Shown here: piece after piece, positions 9,987 to 23,241 of the stretch
How the letters are laid out: each line of letters begins with the position of its first letter
Numbering within the stretch: the first letter of the stretch is position 1
NCBI GenBank assembly: GCA_021464245.1
Contig: JADCRB010000068.1
Location: 4,626,830-4,690,829 of the forward strand
From: Carallia brachiata
Lineage: Eukaryota > Streptophyta > Magnoliopsida > Malpighiales > Rhizophoraceae
Direction: 5' to 3'
Length of the DNA: 64,000 nucleotides
Notes under the pieces: model-generated
What the model saw: only the letters and a program-made list of their open reading frames with translations
The model's database searches: none
What the model was told of the DNA's origin: nothing
Made by a program: the position numbers and the translations under genes

Positions 9987-12900
9987 TCAATATCAACATC
10001 ATTTAGTTTCTTTTTTTCACATTATAAAAACCATCAGTATTCTTTATTTACATTGTTAGTTGCAAAATAATTGCTGGAAGCGTTTTAGGGGTAACGGTGC
10101 TTGAATCCATCACTTTGCCTATATCTCCTTCTCTCACAAGTACGTCGTATTTTGCACAAAATAATTACTCTTTTTCTTGGCTTTTTATTTGTGTTAACTC
10201 CTACGTTTAATTTTGCACCCAAAAAAAAAATCCTATGCTTAGCCAAGCTAATTAAGATTTTCAATTTTTCAAATATCATTGGAAAGCTTAAATTTATTGG
10301 AAAAAAAAAAAGAAATAGTTCTACGCAGAGGAAAGGATGCTTTAAATAGAAATATTATTATTACATTGTCAGAGTATGATTAAAAAAAGTAATGTAACAG
10401 GTAGTAATGTAATCGTAATAGTAACAGACAGTACTATGAAAAGAAATATGAGTAAAGAAAATTCAATTATGTAATCTTTAAATTTTATTTTTATTTATAT
10501 TTTTTTCTCTATCCGCAGCTTCTTAATGGTTTATCATTGTTAATTTAATCAGGTAAATATTATTTGTCAATAACAAATGCTTCAAAGCTGTATCTCAATT
10601 TAGAAATTCTTAAAACCGAAGAGTTGTGGCAAAGGTAACATTATTATCTCCCAAGTAATAGTAGTATTCTTATTTAATTAAATTGCTAACTTTTAAACAA
10701 TCTCATAGCAAATACTAGAACAAGAAGATTCCTCTATATTTCACCTCCCTAAGCAACATAAAATGAAACCACTTAAATCAAATAAATTTATGATCTCACA
10801 CATCGCGCGCGAGTTATTTACTAAGATGATAATAATTGACCATCTTTTTCCCTTTTAACCTAGAATAATATATGCATGATTGATCCTATACATATGGTAG
10901 TTGGTTGGCAAACTCCTCATATCCCCGCAATATGCACCCTCAGCTTCTTCTTCTTCTTTTTTTTTTTTTTTTTTTTGAAGACAACATTTTTTGAACTTCT
11001 TAGAATATCAGTGCAAAAAACATGTTCTCTACCCTGTAATTTTTTTTTTTTAGTTCAGGAAACTTTTTAAGACGAAACCCAGCTTGTCAACATGACCACC
11101 ACCGTAACGACTCTAACATAAATATAGAATGCACATAGGAAGATTTAAACCTGAAGCTGTTCGCTACAATAATATTCCATCGGGTAAAAGTTTTGACAAG
11201 ATCAGTTTAACTTACAAACATGGAGTAAAAATTGGGTATCTCCTACAGTATTTTTATAGAAAATGTGAACTTGTTGACAAGAACTAGGATGATTAGTATC
11301 ATATCAATGTTCTTTTACCTACCCCCACAAAACACAAAAAATGTCCTTTCTTTTTTCACGGCAAAAGAAGCTACTATGTATCTCTTCAATATCTGCATTC
11401 ACTCAACTTTGGTAAGTAAACAAACCATAAAAGGTTAACCATTCCAAAATTTCGAATTTTCGAATTTTTCATGATATATCAAAGCATAAGATCATGGTGC
11501 TGAAATCGAGACTTTTTGCTGAGGAACCTCTTTTAGACTGGCTTCACATATCCTCCATCTACTTGCACAACTATTGGATGAAGACAGTAAACTTTCAATC
11601 TTCTCGGAATTTGCTTGAAATAGCCAAATTAATATCAAACCAAGAAGGGATGTGCATACATGCACTCTATGAGATCAACCTTTTGAAATTCACATTGATT
11701 ATCAATAATAAGCTGTGATGTCAGCATTACGAAGGTACCGATTATGAATAAAAAAATTGAAAGTTACGTCATAGCTAACAATCAATTAATGATGTCTAAA
11801 CATGTTTACAACAAGGGCAATGACAAAGCAGATCATCAAGCAATGGGAATCTACAAATTTAAGCGAGAATCACATTCCAATAACTAACGCCAATGGACAC
11901 GTCTAATCCCTGTGAATTACGAAAAGCAACTAGCAAAAGTAAGGCTTTGCGTTCTGATTGAATCTGAGTAACGAATATATTCTCGTCAATAAAGTGGTGG
12001 AATTTTTGGCCTTTTATTCATCTGGGTGGTTTTGTCTGCAGATATATCATTTTAGTTGAACGTCAATGTCGATTATAAGGGTACCTTTATTTGATTCTTC
12101 CTAATCTTTGTTGATAAGATGTTTAATTAAAGTGACCTTATAATTTGGCTATAGCTTGAGTTATCAAACAAAATTGTGATGGATCAATAAAACCTCATTG
12201 ATGATTTGGAGTTTGATCAACAAATTCAGACAAATGTTTATGTGAACATATCCACTATTCACACACGTGAGCTTTATGTTTCAATGAAACAACCTTACCA
12301 ACTTATGTGTCTAAAAATAAATGATATTAAATACCGGGATCCAGGAATTAGAGTGAGGGGACAAATAGGTATTAAAAAAATATTTTAAAATTTTTTTATT
12401 ATAAATGATAACATAAATAATAAAAATTTTAGTGAAGTACTAGTAAAATTTAAGTTTTTTCATGTCACTTATTTTAGTGGCGCAATTGAAAGGGATAATA
12501 AACTCAAACTAAAATAAATTATACCTTTCTTTTTGCATGATGGGCACTTTACACACCCTCAAACCAATGTAGATCCGCCAATGGATATAAATACTCAACC
12601 TTTAGTTAAGGAAACGTCACGTATGCCAAATGTTTTTTAGTTCAATCTAAAACGTAGAGAAATTCAAAGTCTATACAGCAATAGCCAATTCAATACTGGG
12701 GAGTGAGTGAGGTGTTTGCTTTTACTTTCTTTCGGTGAGTAAAATTCACTCATAATCTAATATTACATAATTTTTTTTTTTATTTTTTAATTTTAGGTGA
12801 ACTCCACTCATTATTTAGTGTAAGATTATAAATAAATTATATTTATTAAAAAATATGTGTCAAATTAAAAATATCTCAGTATAATACTAGACCTTCCTAA

Positions 12901-15797
12901 GTCCTGCTTAAAAAAAAAAAGGAATTGCACCTCAAATTGCTTATAAATGCCTTGTAATTTTCATCTCCAGTTAAAATATAGACTTAAAGCCAGGCTTTCT
13001 TGTGGTGAAACAAGGTATATCTAAGAACATGGATTCGATTCTTATTCTTGCTCGTGAAAGAAATAGTGAGAGTTTGTAATGCTTGTGATGGAAGAAATAA
13101 GACGAAACAAGATTCTCGATTTATTATAGCTAGCAAATGCAACAATTAATACCACACCACCAGACAGTGTTGCTTTATTTGGTGAGCCTTCTGGGGACAC
13201 TGGCTGTGGCTGATCTTTGTTTTTAGTATCTTACCTTGTGGTATATCCATATAATGGCATAAATGTGCAAGATTTAGAAAGGGTGTTATTGCGGTAAAAT
13301 TATTTTATTATGATTAAAACAACATAGATGTCAAACTAAGGTAAGATTATGAACATCTTATCATTCTCAAGTTACGAGTTGAAAACAACTTTTTTGTTAA
13401 AAAAAAGAATACCGACATTTGACGGCATTATTTCCTTTTTTTTCTCCAATTAGCAAGAGGCCCAAAAGAAAATAAGATTTACCAATTAAACCAAAATATG
13501 AACAACTCACTTAAGAGTTAAGATTTTTTAGATTTAAATATTCGATTACTTTTACATATAATTCTTCTAAAACAAGGAACTAGATTTTTTACTCTGACAA
13601 GTTCTTTGAGAGATACCCTGGTGCGACCGCTACAATTAAAAATTCAGGCACACATGAAAAATGTGCAATTATATATCACTCGTTGCTTTCTCTGGTGGTT
13701 CCAAAATTATTAATTAAATGATGTTAAGACAGTACCTTTCAATCAGGTGCGAACAAATCTTTTTTATATTATTAATTTGTAAAAAAATCTCTCTTTATAT
13801 TCATGAAGATTTATATTCACAAAGATTGTTATTAACATGTGGGAGGCTAGAAGCTTGAGATTCAATGCAATATTCATACGTACATATATATATATATATA
13901 GTAAAATAAAAAACAAAAAGAGTTAATCACATAAACACAGTCAAATTTACACATTTTATATACAGATTCATATCACAATATTATTGAGTTAGATGTATAT
14001 TCGTGAGTCTCATCGTTGACAACAATAATATATAAAAAAAAATTCACTATTACAACTAATAGAAAATTCACGCGTAGCAAATTAAACGAATCAAAACTTG
14101 ATACGTAACATTAAATTTTGAAGTAATAGACAAAAATGTGATGCTCAAAATTGATATGTTAAACACTAAACTTGTCACTAACATGTTTTTTTTTTCGGTC
14201 AGTGTGTTCTCACTTCTCATTTCTACTAGGGGGTTTTTTGTAAAAGAGAAGGAAAACTTTAACGTAAAAAAAGGTAGTGAAACAAACTTCAATAGGAATG
14301 CCACCACAGGAAGACAATTATTCAAAAAGAAGCCAAACCTTTGAGATTCCACCTGACCCACACTCTACATTAATTAATTCTTCCTTCTTTTCATGGCAAC
14401 CCTTCATGATAGTCCAATTATTTACTCAAATTTAGATAAAACTTGTCATGTATAACCTATCGTTTCCTTCAATTGAAAATTCCATTTTCATTGACATCCA
14501 AGCAAAATTTGCAACTTTTGGCAGGATGTTCATTTCTTGCCTTTTGTAGCACATGCTCCTGCGTGGGAAGTTTGTTAACGGGTGCAGTTCAGAAAAGTGA
14601 AATTTTCGTAGATTAAAGATACTGTCTAAACCCTTGTACAAAAAATGTTCTTAGTTTCGAAACTGACCTATAAATGGACTGTTTCATTGTGTAGTCTACA
14701 ACGATGCAAACACTAATGTGTCCATAAACCATAGAGGCTGTACCGTCGACTTCAATTTTTAGACCCAGCGTTTGTCTTGCTCCCATTTATCTGCATCCGT
14801 GTAACCTTAGCAATTTCCACTAACCACCTGGCCAAAGCAATAAAAAGTAAAAAGCTACTGGGGCTTTCTTTATGTTCACATTTTTCTTTTACGATTAAAA
14901 CATGAAATAGAGTTATTAAAATTCAAACACATGATGAAAATGTCTTAATAGAATATCTCTAACTTTCAACAAGTTGTGTTACTAGCAGATGGAGAGTATG
15001 CAATTTCTTTGGATACTATTCATTATCTTTCTTTACACGCATTAGTGTGTGTTCATAATATATTTTTTTTTCTTTTTTTTGTGAAAATATATATATTTTT
15101 TCTTTTTTGGTCTGAAACCCTCCGATATTTGGTAACTGCATTAAGTCTCGACTAATCTAGAGTCCAGCCGGGTGGATTCACAATAGCAGGGAAAGCTCTC
15201 CCAATATCCATTTTCTCCATATATAAAGATCGAATTTAAAACTTTATTTAAAAAGAATGAAACTCCTTATTACTCAAACGAACAGACATTAAGATTTTTT
15301 TCTTACAATGCTAGGCTCAACACCAAAGAGCCCAATAGACAAAATGGGTTAAATCCAATGGTTTATAGATGTTTCGGACCCAAGCAAACAGGGCTTTTAT
15401 TGCAACACCGAAGCGGTATGACACAAAAGTATAAAGCCCATGAATCAAATTTTCACAGACAATTCAAACCCAGGTGGTGTGAAAGCCCATGTTGGGCTGA
15501 AAATATGCTGCCTTCTTAGGCTCACCCGACCGCACTTCGGTTCTAGGCCTATTACAATTCGGTTAAAAGCGGTTCTGACTATAATTCTGGCCGGTTTTTG
15601 ACCATCAATTGCCGACTCTCAGTTCGGTTTCATTCTAATTCCATTTTAATCCAGTTTGGTTGTATTGGCTACTCTGATATTATCTCACATTAAATTGTAT
15701 AGTGAAACTTTTTTTCTACGTGAACAGCTAGTTACACAAATTCGAACCATAACTCGCCCACTTTGTTGATCGGTTACGGTTCGGATCTAAAGATAGC
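9987..15797. other. Long gene-poor intergenic region
   Basis: No supported gene in 5.8 kb. Contents seen are AT-rich DNA, a T-run at 10958-10976, a TA microsatellite at about 13883-13900 and scattered frames under 100 codons (for example 11494-11718, 14361-14068, 14641-14432) with no recognisable domain. Around 12990-13080 a tRNA-like stretch (ggattcgattctt) could be an old SINE but lacks a clear second promoter box or target duplication. Confidence 0.45.
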
Positions 15798-17119
15798 TAG
15801 GGATGACAATTTTACACGTACTCGTTGGGAATTATTCATACCCGCCCCGACAGATATAGAGTCAAACTAGTTGACCGAGAAACGAGGCGGAGATCAGGGA
15901 TTCCCGTATTTTTTAGTGGGTATGGGGATGAGGATGGGTTTACCTATCCCATCCTCATACCCTCTCTATCTCCGACCCGTTTATTTTTTTATTTTTTATT
16001 TAACTTTTAACTTTTATTCGTTTTTATTATTTAATATTTACTGCATTCACTTTTGAATAACTTATATTTTAACTACTTTAAAATTATTAATAAAATTACT
16101 TTCTTTAATTCAATGGTTTATTCAAAATATTGATAGTTTTGAGATCAATGATTCAAGTAATAATTAATTCTAGTTGCAATTACGAAATTATTAATGGATA
16201 GTGTAGGAATCACAACAACTTGTCGTATAAGTTTTCAACCAATAATTTGAAAGTTTGGCCCCGAATATACAAGCTAAAAAGATCATCTTTTTACTCGAAG
16301 TCTTATTTTAAAATATTATTATTTCTTTCTTTTCAAATGTGCCAGTATATAAGTGCAAAAAATATGAGAATAAATTGTTTAAAAAATTAAGAACGAAGTT
16401 AAAACTTCCAACATTATAAGAAATCTAACACTTTATATCAAAAATAGATAAGAAAAAATACAAAATCATGAAGTGATGTTTTTATAGTTTTCATTTATTA
16501 AATTTTTCATAATTATGTTTTTTTTTATGTGATCTATATTTTTATAAAATGCAGTTTTAAATTTTAGTATTATATAACAACTGAAATATTAAATACGATT
16601 TGTCTAAATTATTCTCTATATCAGCATTTTTAAAAATAGTGTCATTATATCAATATATAAACTTGAGCAACATAACTTCAATACTTACTTATTATAAATT
16701 TCAGTAATATAACATTTTAAAAAATCATGTCATTATTCTTTTACACATCGTATATCAAGTTTATGACCTTAATATCTATTACTAATTCTTAACAAAAACA
16801 ACTCGTGCATTTAAATTTTAATATTTAGATCACCTATTTATTATATTTTTAAATCACATGAGATTTATAATGTAAATAGTTGGTTTGTCATTGATCATGA
16901 GTATCAAGTAATTTGAATTGTGAAAATATATAACTTTTTAAATTTTCTTTTGGAATGGTACGGGGCAGGACGAGGATCCCCGTTTTCCGACAGGGATGGG
17001 GACGGGAATTAAAATTTTATACCGACGAGGACAAAGACGAGGATGAGGATGAGAGTAATAAACGAGTACGGAGAACATGGGGGCAATCCCCGCCTCCGAC
17101 CCTCTCATTGCCAATCCTA
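15798..17119. mobile_element. Non-autonomous hAT transposon, 1322 bp
   Basis: The left end tagggatgacaa and the complement of the right end, taggattggcaa, agree at 9 of 12 bases and fit the usual hAT terminal pattern. An exact 8-bp duplication, aagatagc, lies at 15790-15797 and 17120-17127, the diagnostic hAT target-site length. Subterminal regions at both ends are rich in cccgcccc/ggggatgggg-type motifs (15840-15980 and 16955-17100) and are partly inverted copies of each other. The middle 950 bp is AT-rich. No transposase is visible; open frames of 61-78 codons are fortuitous. Confidence 0.8.
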
Positions 17120-17409
17120 AAGATAGCCAAACAATCCAGACCAATCCAGACCAAAATGATAACAAGAAAGTCTAAATTGTTTTTTAATTAAAAAAACGAT
17201 AACAAAAAATAATTGTGTTTATAAATTCACCTTTTTTTTTTCTAAGAAAAGGTGAATTTTTCTAAAATTAAAATTAGAAAATTACCAAATTGCCCGTTCC
17301 CTAAAACGAAAAGAGAAAATAACGAACCTGAACTCTCCTCCTGTCAAGAAATCGAAGCAAAAGGTCTCTGCAAGCAAACCAAACGAACGATCCAATCCAT
17401 CAAATTCAA

Positions 17410-20400
17410 ATGGCTCTCTCTGCCTCCTCCGCCTACGTATCTCTCTTTCTCTCTCTGTTGAGCATTTTGATGCTTTTTTTTTTTTTCTATTTCGTGGATT
17501 TTACATGTTAGTTGCTGTTTGGTTGCTGAGAAAATGCAGCGGAAGTATTTTTGTGATTGGAAAAGAAAAGAAACTATTAAAATTAGAATCACAATCTTTC
17601 TCTGGATCTGTCCCATAACGATACCATATGATCTTCTAACTACCGTTGATTGTCTTGAGTTTTTCCTTTTTTTTTTTTTTTTTTATAGTCCGTCCTCTTC
17701 TATTTTCTGTTTTTTCGTTTTTTTTTGTTTCGGTCAATTTCTTTTTTTTGTTTGTTGTGTTGATTCTAGCGATTACAGAAATTCGAGAACGTGTATTTTT
17801 CTTTTTTTTTCTTTTCCTTATAGTGTTTGGTTGGTTGTGTAAATGGGAAGAATTGGTGTTTGAGGTAAACAAAAGTAAGACTGCTGTGTGCATCTAATCT
17901 GGAGGACCACATTGTGTAATGCCTTTTGTTTTGTTGTTTCGTGGATGTGTTGTGATTCGAGGCGAAGGTTAGGTTTTTCATTGAAGAGATGCCTGTGATT
18001 TCACTCTCGCGCACTAGTTTCATGTACTGAGATGCTTTATGCCGTTTCCGTTGCTTTTTGTGGATGTTGGTGATTGGATGCTAGGATTTTTGTGGATGTT
18101 GGTGATTGAATGCTGAGGTTAGGTTTTTTGTTGGGGAGATGCTTGCGATCTGACCTTTGGGGCCCACGGTGTGTGGCAGTCTTGTGCACTAAGATGCTTT
18201 CTGCTAGTTTTGTTGCTTTGTGAACGTTGCTGATTAGAGGGGAAGGTTAGGTTTTTTTTAGGAGAGATGATTGTAATGTGCCGGGATTTTGTCTCTGATT
18301 TGCGGATGTAGTTGTAGTAGACTAGTACTTATTGATGAGTTAAGATTTTGCAATTTGATATTATGTTGAAATTGCAAAATTATTTTGACTGTTTTTGTTC
18401 GTCGATTGATGTTGTTTGTGATGAATTATAGGAAGATGGTAATCGATGTCATTATGCAAGAAAAAGGGTGTCTAAGTGCTTGAGGATTCCACACTATGGG
18501 GTTTGGGGAACGGTTGCTATGCAACAGATGTTATAATTTTTGCTTTCCAATTGTAATAGATGATTGTGATTTGAATATACCATTGTGGGAAATTGGATGA
18601 GGAGTGTTGACCCAACATTTGTTATACCTGTTCTGTTTACTACTGGTCTCATGTTTTTGTCTTCCCATTTGTATGTGCCGGGGAGGTTTTAGTTATAAGC
18701 ATGCTGCCTTGCCGCATGTGAGTCACCATCGGTCATGTTTTGTTGTGTTGCAGGACCTGTGCCCTAAGGTTAAAAACATTCTTCTGCTCGACTCTGAAGG
18801 GAAACGTGTAGCTGTCAAATACTACTCAGATGAGTGGCCAACAAATAGTGCAAAGTTAGCTTTTGAAAAATCTGTGTTTTCAAAGACCATGAAGTCGAAT
18901 GCTCGAACAGAAGGTTTGGTCCATGATTTCTGTGAACAGTTGCAGCATCAGAACTTTTTTTTTTTTCACACTAAAGAAGATTGGTAGTGTGGCTCTGTGT
19001 GATACACTTGATCAACAAAACTGCTGATGTGAAAAAAAAAAAAAAAGGTTATTTCATGGTATCGTTATTGGGTCATGGGTCGTAGTTATTTGGTTTTTTT
19101 TATTATGAGGAGATTGGAAACATTGTCTGAATACCAAGTGGGTCTGCATCTTTGAATGATATATAAATTTCTGGTGTTATTCTGTGCAGCGGAAATCACA
19201 ATGTTCGACAACAATATTGTTGTCTATAAATTTGTTCAGGATCTCCACTTCTATGTGACTGGAGGTGATGATGAAAATGAGCTCATCTTAGCGGCTGTTC
19301 TGCAAGGTTTCTTTGATGCAGTGACCCTTCTTTTGAGGTATTGCTGCTTATGACTAGATAATTTTTCTTACTTTGGTTTCACAACAACCAAGTTTCTGTT
19401 TCCCGTTTATGTTAACTAACTATTCCACGTCTTTTTGTAGGAGCAATGTTGACAAAAGGGAAGCACTAGAGAACCTCGATCTCATCTTTTTGTGTCTCGA
19501 TGAGATTGTCGAAAGAGGGTCAGCAAGTTTACTTTTCAAACTCCTTAAATGCACCTATGGCTCTTAGTAGGCTTGATAAAAATTCATTAATTTATTTTGT
19601 TTGTGATTGAATGAGATGAGAGGCATGTGCACACACACACACACACACACACTCACACACTGAGAGTAGTTGGTATGTTTCAGCATGTCATTCATTGCCA
19701 TTTCACTGGGGAAACAAATGTGCCACCTTTGTTTTGCTTTTGAGATTCTTGTCTACCTGCTTTTCATGGTGATCATGTGATACTCTGACACTTATAGTGG
19801 AAGATGGAAGAAGTTGTTTTTAATTCCTGCCTTGGTGAATGATTAAATTGCGTGATGTGATTTTTGATTGTGAAAATGGGCCTCATAATGTCTACTATTG
19901 AGCTTCCCTCTCTACAGAGCATCTGTTTTCCCTCAATATGCAATATAGCCCAATCACAATTTTTGTTTATTCTTGATGATCATCAAGAATTTCTTTAGCT
20001 GAATTAATCCTTTTACTTTTATTTGGCAGAATGATACTTGAAACAGATGCCAACGTAATTGCAGGAAAGGTGGCAATCAATAGCATGGACCCTAATGCAC
20101 CTTTGTCTGAGCAGGTTTGAATCGTATCTGAAATTTTTTATTGCACTATAAATGAGTAAATGTAACCATTCATTAAAATGACTATTGAATCCCTCAAAAT
20201 CTCTTTACCGCTAAATTGCACATTCCTATTGGGCCTATTACTTCTATAATTGATTGGTTTCAAATAATGGTTGCGCGATTCTAATGTGCTTGAGACAACT
20301 GGAGCATACAGTGGTATACTATACTTATGGTCAATCAATTAGCTGGTTAGGATGTGCTCGTGTCACATATTTGTTTGCATGGAACTATTTTCATATTTCT

Positions 20401-20488
20401 TTATCTAATCTTCTTCCAAATACTGCAGACGATAACGCAAGCGTTGGCTACAGCACGTGAACATTTGACAAGAACCCTTTTCCAGTAA
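17410..20488 (+). CDS. Coatomer subunit zeta (COPI coat), 6 coding exons
   Basis: Small subunit of the COPI coat that drives retrograde Golgi-to-ER and intra-Golgi vesicle traffic; it belongs to the F-subcomplex and acts on the cytosolic face of Golgi membranes. Proposed exons: 17410-17436, 18754-18913, 19190-19337, 19441-19518, 20030-20114, 20429-20488, all with GT-AG borders and compatible phases, giving 185 residues (plant zeta is usually about 180). The longin-like fold is covered end to end: [81 protein letters not shown] and the terminal [13 protein letters not shown]. The frame is intact. The first exon codes only for MALSASSAY, which is not conserved, so the exact start is the least certain part. 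The 1.3-kb intron 1 contains tandem repeats. The function call is firm. Confidence 0.93.
17964..18290 (+). repeat. Tandem repeats in intron 1 of the coatomer zeta gene
   Basis: Three unit starts, aaggttaggtttttca (17966), gaggttaggttttttg (18115) and aaggttaggttttttt (18243), are each followed by a gagatg motif. The first two then continue with similar cact(a)..agatgcttt..gttgcttt..gttg blocks, so units are about 127-151 bp. Inside unit 1, tttttgtggatgttggtgatt occurs twice (around 18055 and 18088) as a 33-bp sub-duplication. Confidence 0.55.
19629..19662. repeat. CA microsatellite
   Basis: A run of about 11 ca units followed by ctcacacac, in intron 4 of the coatomer zeta gene. Confidence 0.9.
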
Positions 20489-21575
20489 ACTTACTCTTTG
20501 CACATTGAGGAATGACTAGAACCCCCCCTTTTTGGTTCTGTTCTTAGAATCTCTGTAAGTTGGGAGCTCATTTCTATTCTGTTCTGTTGATCTTATTGAA
20601 TGTTGAGATTGTTCCTTCTAGTCTTAATTATGTTGCATTTTTTAAGAAGGCATCTCTAATACTTTATTCTCGATAATTGGTTTTGATGGGTTAAATTGTT
20701 TACTGGACTTCTTTATCCAAGAATTTCTCTTTGTATCAAACTAGCGTGTCTTTTGCCATTGGAGTATTGGGAAGTTAGTTTAATGCATACAATATTTACA
20801 CCATGATTGACTCTTTTTTGGTACGTGAGAAAGCAAAATAGCATAAATAAAACTATCTAATGAACCGTTCTCTCATCGCATCCACCTGTAACAGAGGGAC
20901 GACAGTAAATATAAGGAGTTTCCCACATACGTGACCCTGAAGGAATTGAATGACCTAATTTCGCCAGATAATCTGCATAACATATTGGTCTCTCTGATGT
21001 CATGTTTGGCTTCTAAAGACAGCATATACTTGAATTCACAAGATAATTAAAAATAAAAACTGAGTTTGGCTCTTCCTAGGCTTGTTTATGTGGACTTTTT
21101 TGGTACATGTGGTACGCAGACTGAATAGTACGATATAAAATAGTATAGGTCAATAAAGTATAAGATTAAATATACTAGTCTATACTATATTTGGATAATA
21201 TAAAATAGTATAGAATAATTATATATTCAATGTTTGGATAATAAGATAGAATAGTATAGTATATCAAAATGGTTTTTTTGTCCTTAAAAATAATTGAGTT
21301 ACATCTACTATTAATTTTAGCATTTTTATTAAAAATAATTAAAATTAAGTAATAAAATTAATATTTATTTTACATGTTATTTTACATTATACTGTTTATA
21401 AATTTTAAATTTTATATAAAAAAATATTTTCAAAATTAAGCGTTAATTTTATTTATACAAATAAATTTCAAGATATCAAAGAAAAGAGATTAATATTTTT
21501 TAAAATTTTTTGAGGAAAACAATTAAATAAATTTTAAGATATAAATTTTCAAATTTATACAAAAGAAAATAAAGG

Positions 21576-21610
<35 letters not shown>

Positions 21611-21847
21611 TGATGACTGAGAGCGAGAAAAGANTGATGGGTTAAGTTATTTAGTGGACTTGGATTATGAAATGATCTCTTCTTCCATCAAGTGCTCGTC
21701 TCTTTGCCAGAATTAAGCCTTCCTATTTAGTTAAAAAAGATGCAAATATTGGGTAAAATGTAACCTACCTCTGCTATAATCTGACTTTGAGGAAGGCACA
21801 TAATTGAACTCGTTCTAAACAAATGAAACAAAAAAATGAACTAGTAC
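20489..21847. other. 3' flank of coatomer zeta and intergenic DNA
   Basis: 20489-20640 is probable 3' untranslated sequence. The rest is AT-rich, including repeated tataaaatagtata motifs at 21130-21260 and a GA microsatellite at 21578-21606. One ambiguous base lies near 21634. Confidence 0.5.
20900..21050 (-). mobile_element. LINE 3' remnant (RNase H tail), short
   Basis: On the minus strand a short stretch around 20980-20910 reads ADYLAKLGHSIPSGSRMWET, the pattern seen at the C-terminus of plant LINE RNase H domains (normally after an REAN-type motif, which is damaged here). Too short for a firm call; a cellular RNase H-like relic is the alternative. Confidence 0.4.
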
Positions 21848-23237
21848 AGGTCCGTTTGGAATTGATTTTATTTTTTGTTTTCTGTTTATTTTTCACAAAA
21901 AAAAAAAAAATGTATTTGATATTGATTTTATTTTCTATTTTTTGTTGAAAAGTTAAAAGTGTTTTTTAAAGAAAAAAAAAATAAATTTGAGAAAACAATA
22001 AAAACTAACTTTTCGATTTTATTTTTCACTTTTTTTTCTATACTTTCTCTCACAACATTTTCTTTCTCTATCTACCCTCTTTACAATATCTCTCTTTACT
22101 CATCCTCTCTTTATCCCTCTATATTTTTTCTCTCACTATTCTCTCTCTCTACTCATTCTCTCTTTACCCTCTCTCTCCCTTTTCTATCTCTACCATTCTC
22201 TCTCTACCCTTTCTCTCTCTATTTTCTCTCTCTACTCATTCTCTCTCTATCCTCTCTCTCTTTATCTATCTCTATCATTCTCTCTCTACTCTCTCTCCCT
22301 TTTTTCTATCTCTACCTGTCTCTATCTACCCTCTCTCTCTCTTTTCTCTCTCTACTCATTCTTTCTCTACCCTCGTTCTTTTTTTTTTTTTTCTATCAGT
22401 CTCTACTAATTCTCCCGCTACCCACTTTCTCTCTCTCTCTTTTTCTCCCTCAACCATTCTCTCTTTACCCGCTCTGTCTCTCTTTTTTCTCTCTCTACCA
22501 TTCTCTCTTCTTTTTCTTTCTCTATCATTCTCTTTACTTGTTCTCTCTCTGCTTCGCTCTCTCTTTTCTCTCTACCATTCTCTGTCTATCCAGTTGTCTA
22601 GCCACATTCTCTCTCCTTTTTCTCGCTCTACTGTTATTTCTCTACCCTCTCTCTCTCCTTTCTCTCTCTCTATTCATTCTCTCTCTACCCATACTCTCTC
22701 TCTTTTTTCTTGTTTTACCATTCTTTCTACTCATTCTCTCTCTACCCTCTCTCTCTCATTTTTCTCTCTCTATCATTCTCTTTACTCGTTCTCTCTACCA
22801 TCTCTCTCTTTTCTCTCTCTGTCATTTTCTCTACTCATTCTCTCTCTATCCTCTCTCTCTCTCATTTTTCTCTCTCTACTATTCTGTTTACTCATTCTCT
22901 CTCTATCCTCTCTCTCTCTCATTTTTCTCTCTCTACTATTCTGTTTACTCATTCTTTCTCAACCCTTTCTCTTTCTGTTATTCTCTCTACTCATTCTTTT
23001 TCTTCTCTCTTTCTCTCTCCTATTTCTCTCTCTACCCTCTCTCTCTCTCCCATTTTTCTCTCTATTTATACTATTTTTATCATTTCTCTCACTATCCTTT
23101 TTCTATCTGTTTTTTTACTTTTATAGAAAAAAATAAAAATTGACAATAATAAACACAAAAATTCAGCAAACAGTAAAAATAAAAAAATAGAAAATAAAAA
23201 ATAGAAATAAAAAATTAATAACGTCTCCAAACAGGTC
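21848..23237 (+). repeat. CT-rich core repeat element, copy 2
   Basis: The ends read ggtccgtttgga (left) and tccaaacaggtc (right), an imperfect 12-bp inverted repeat (10 of 12), bordered by gtac on both sides (21844-21847 and 23238-23241), a possible 4-bp target duplication. AT-rich arms surround a core of about 1 kb (22040-23100) made of ctctctctaccctctctctc-like and tctctactcattctctctct-like units. Arms and core match the element at 5386-6486 in reverse orientation. The 394-, 180- and 138-codon plus-strand frames are stop-free CT repeats, not proteins. Confidence 0.7.
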
Positions 23238-23241
23238 GTAC

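Noticed and set aside
17519..18023. Overlapping frames of 75-107 codons
   Set aside because: They lie in intron 1 of the coatomer zeta gene, are Phe- or Lys-rich from T/A runs and have no homology I recognise.
21959..23143. Plus-strand frames of 394, 180 and 138 codons resembling a membrane protein
   Set aside because: All three frames of a CT minisatellite are open at once; hydrophobicity is a by-product of composition.
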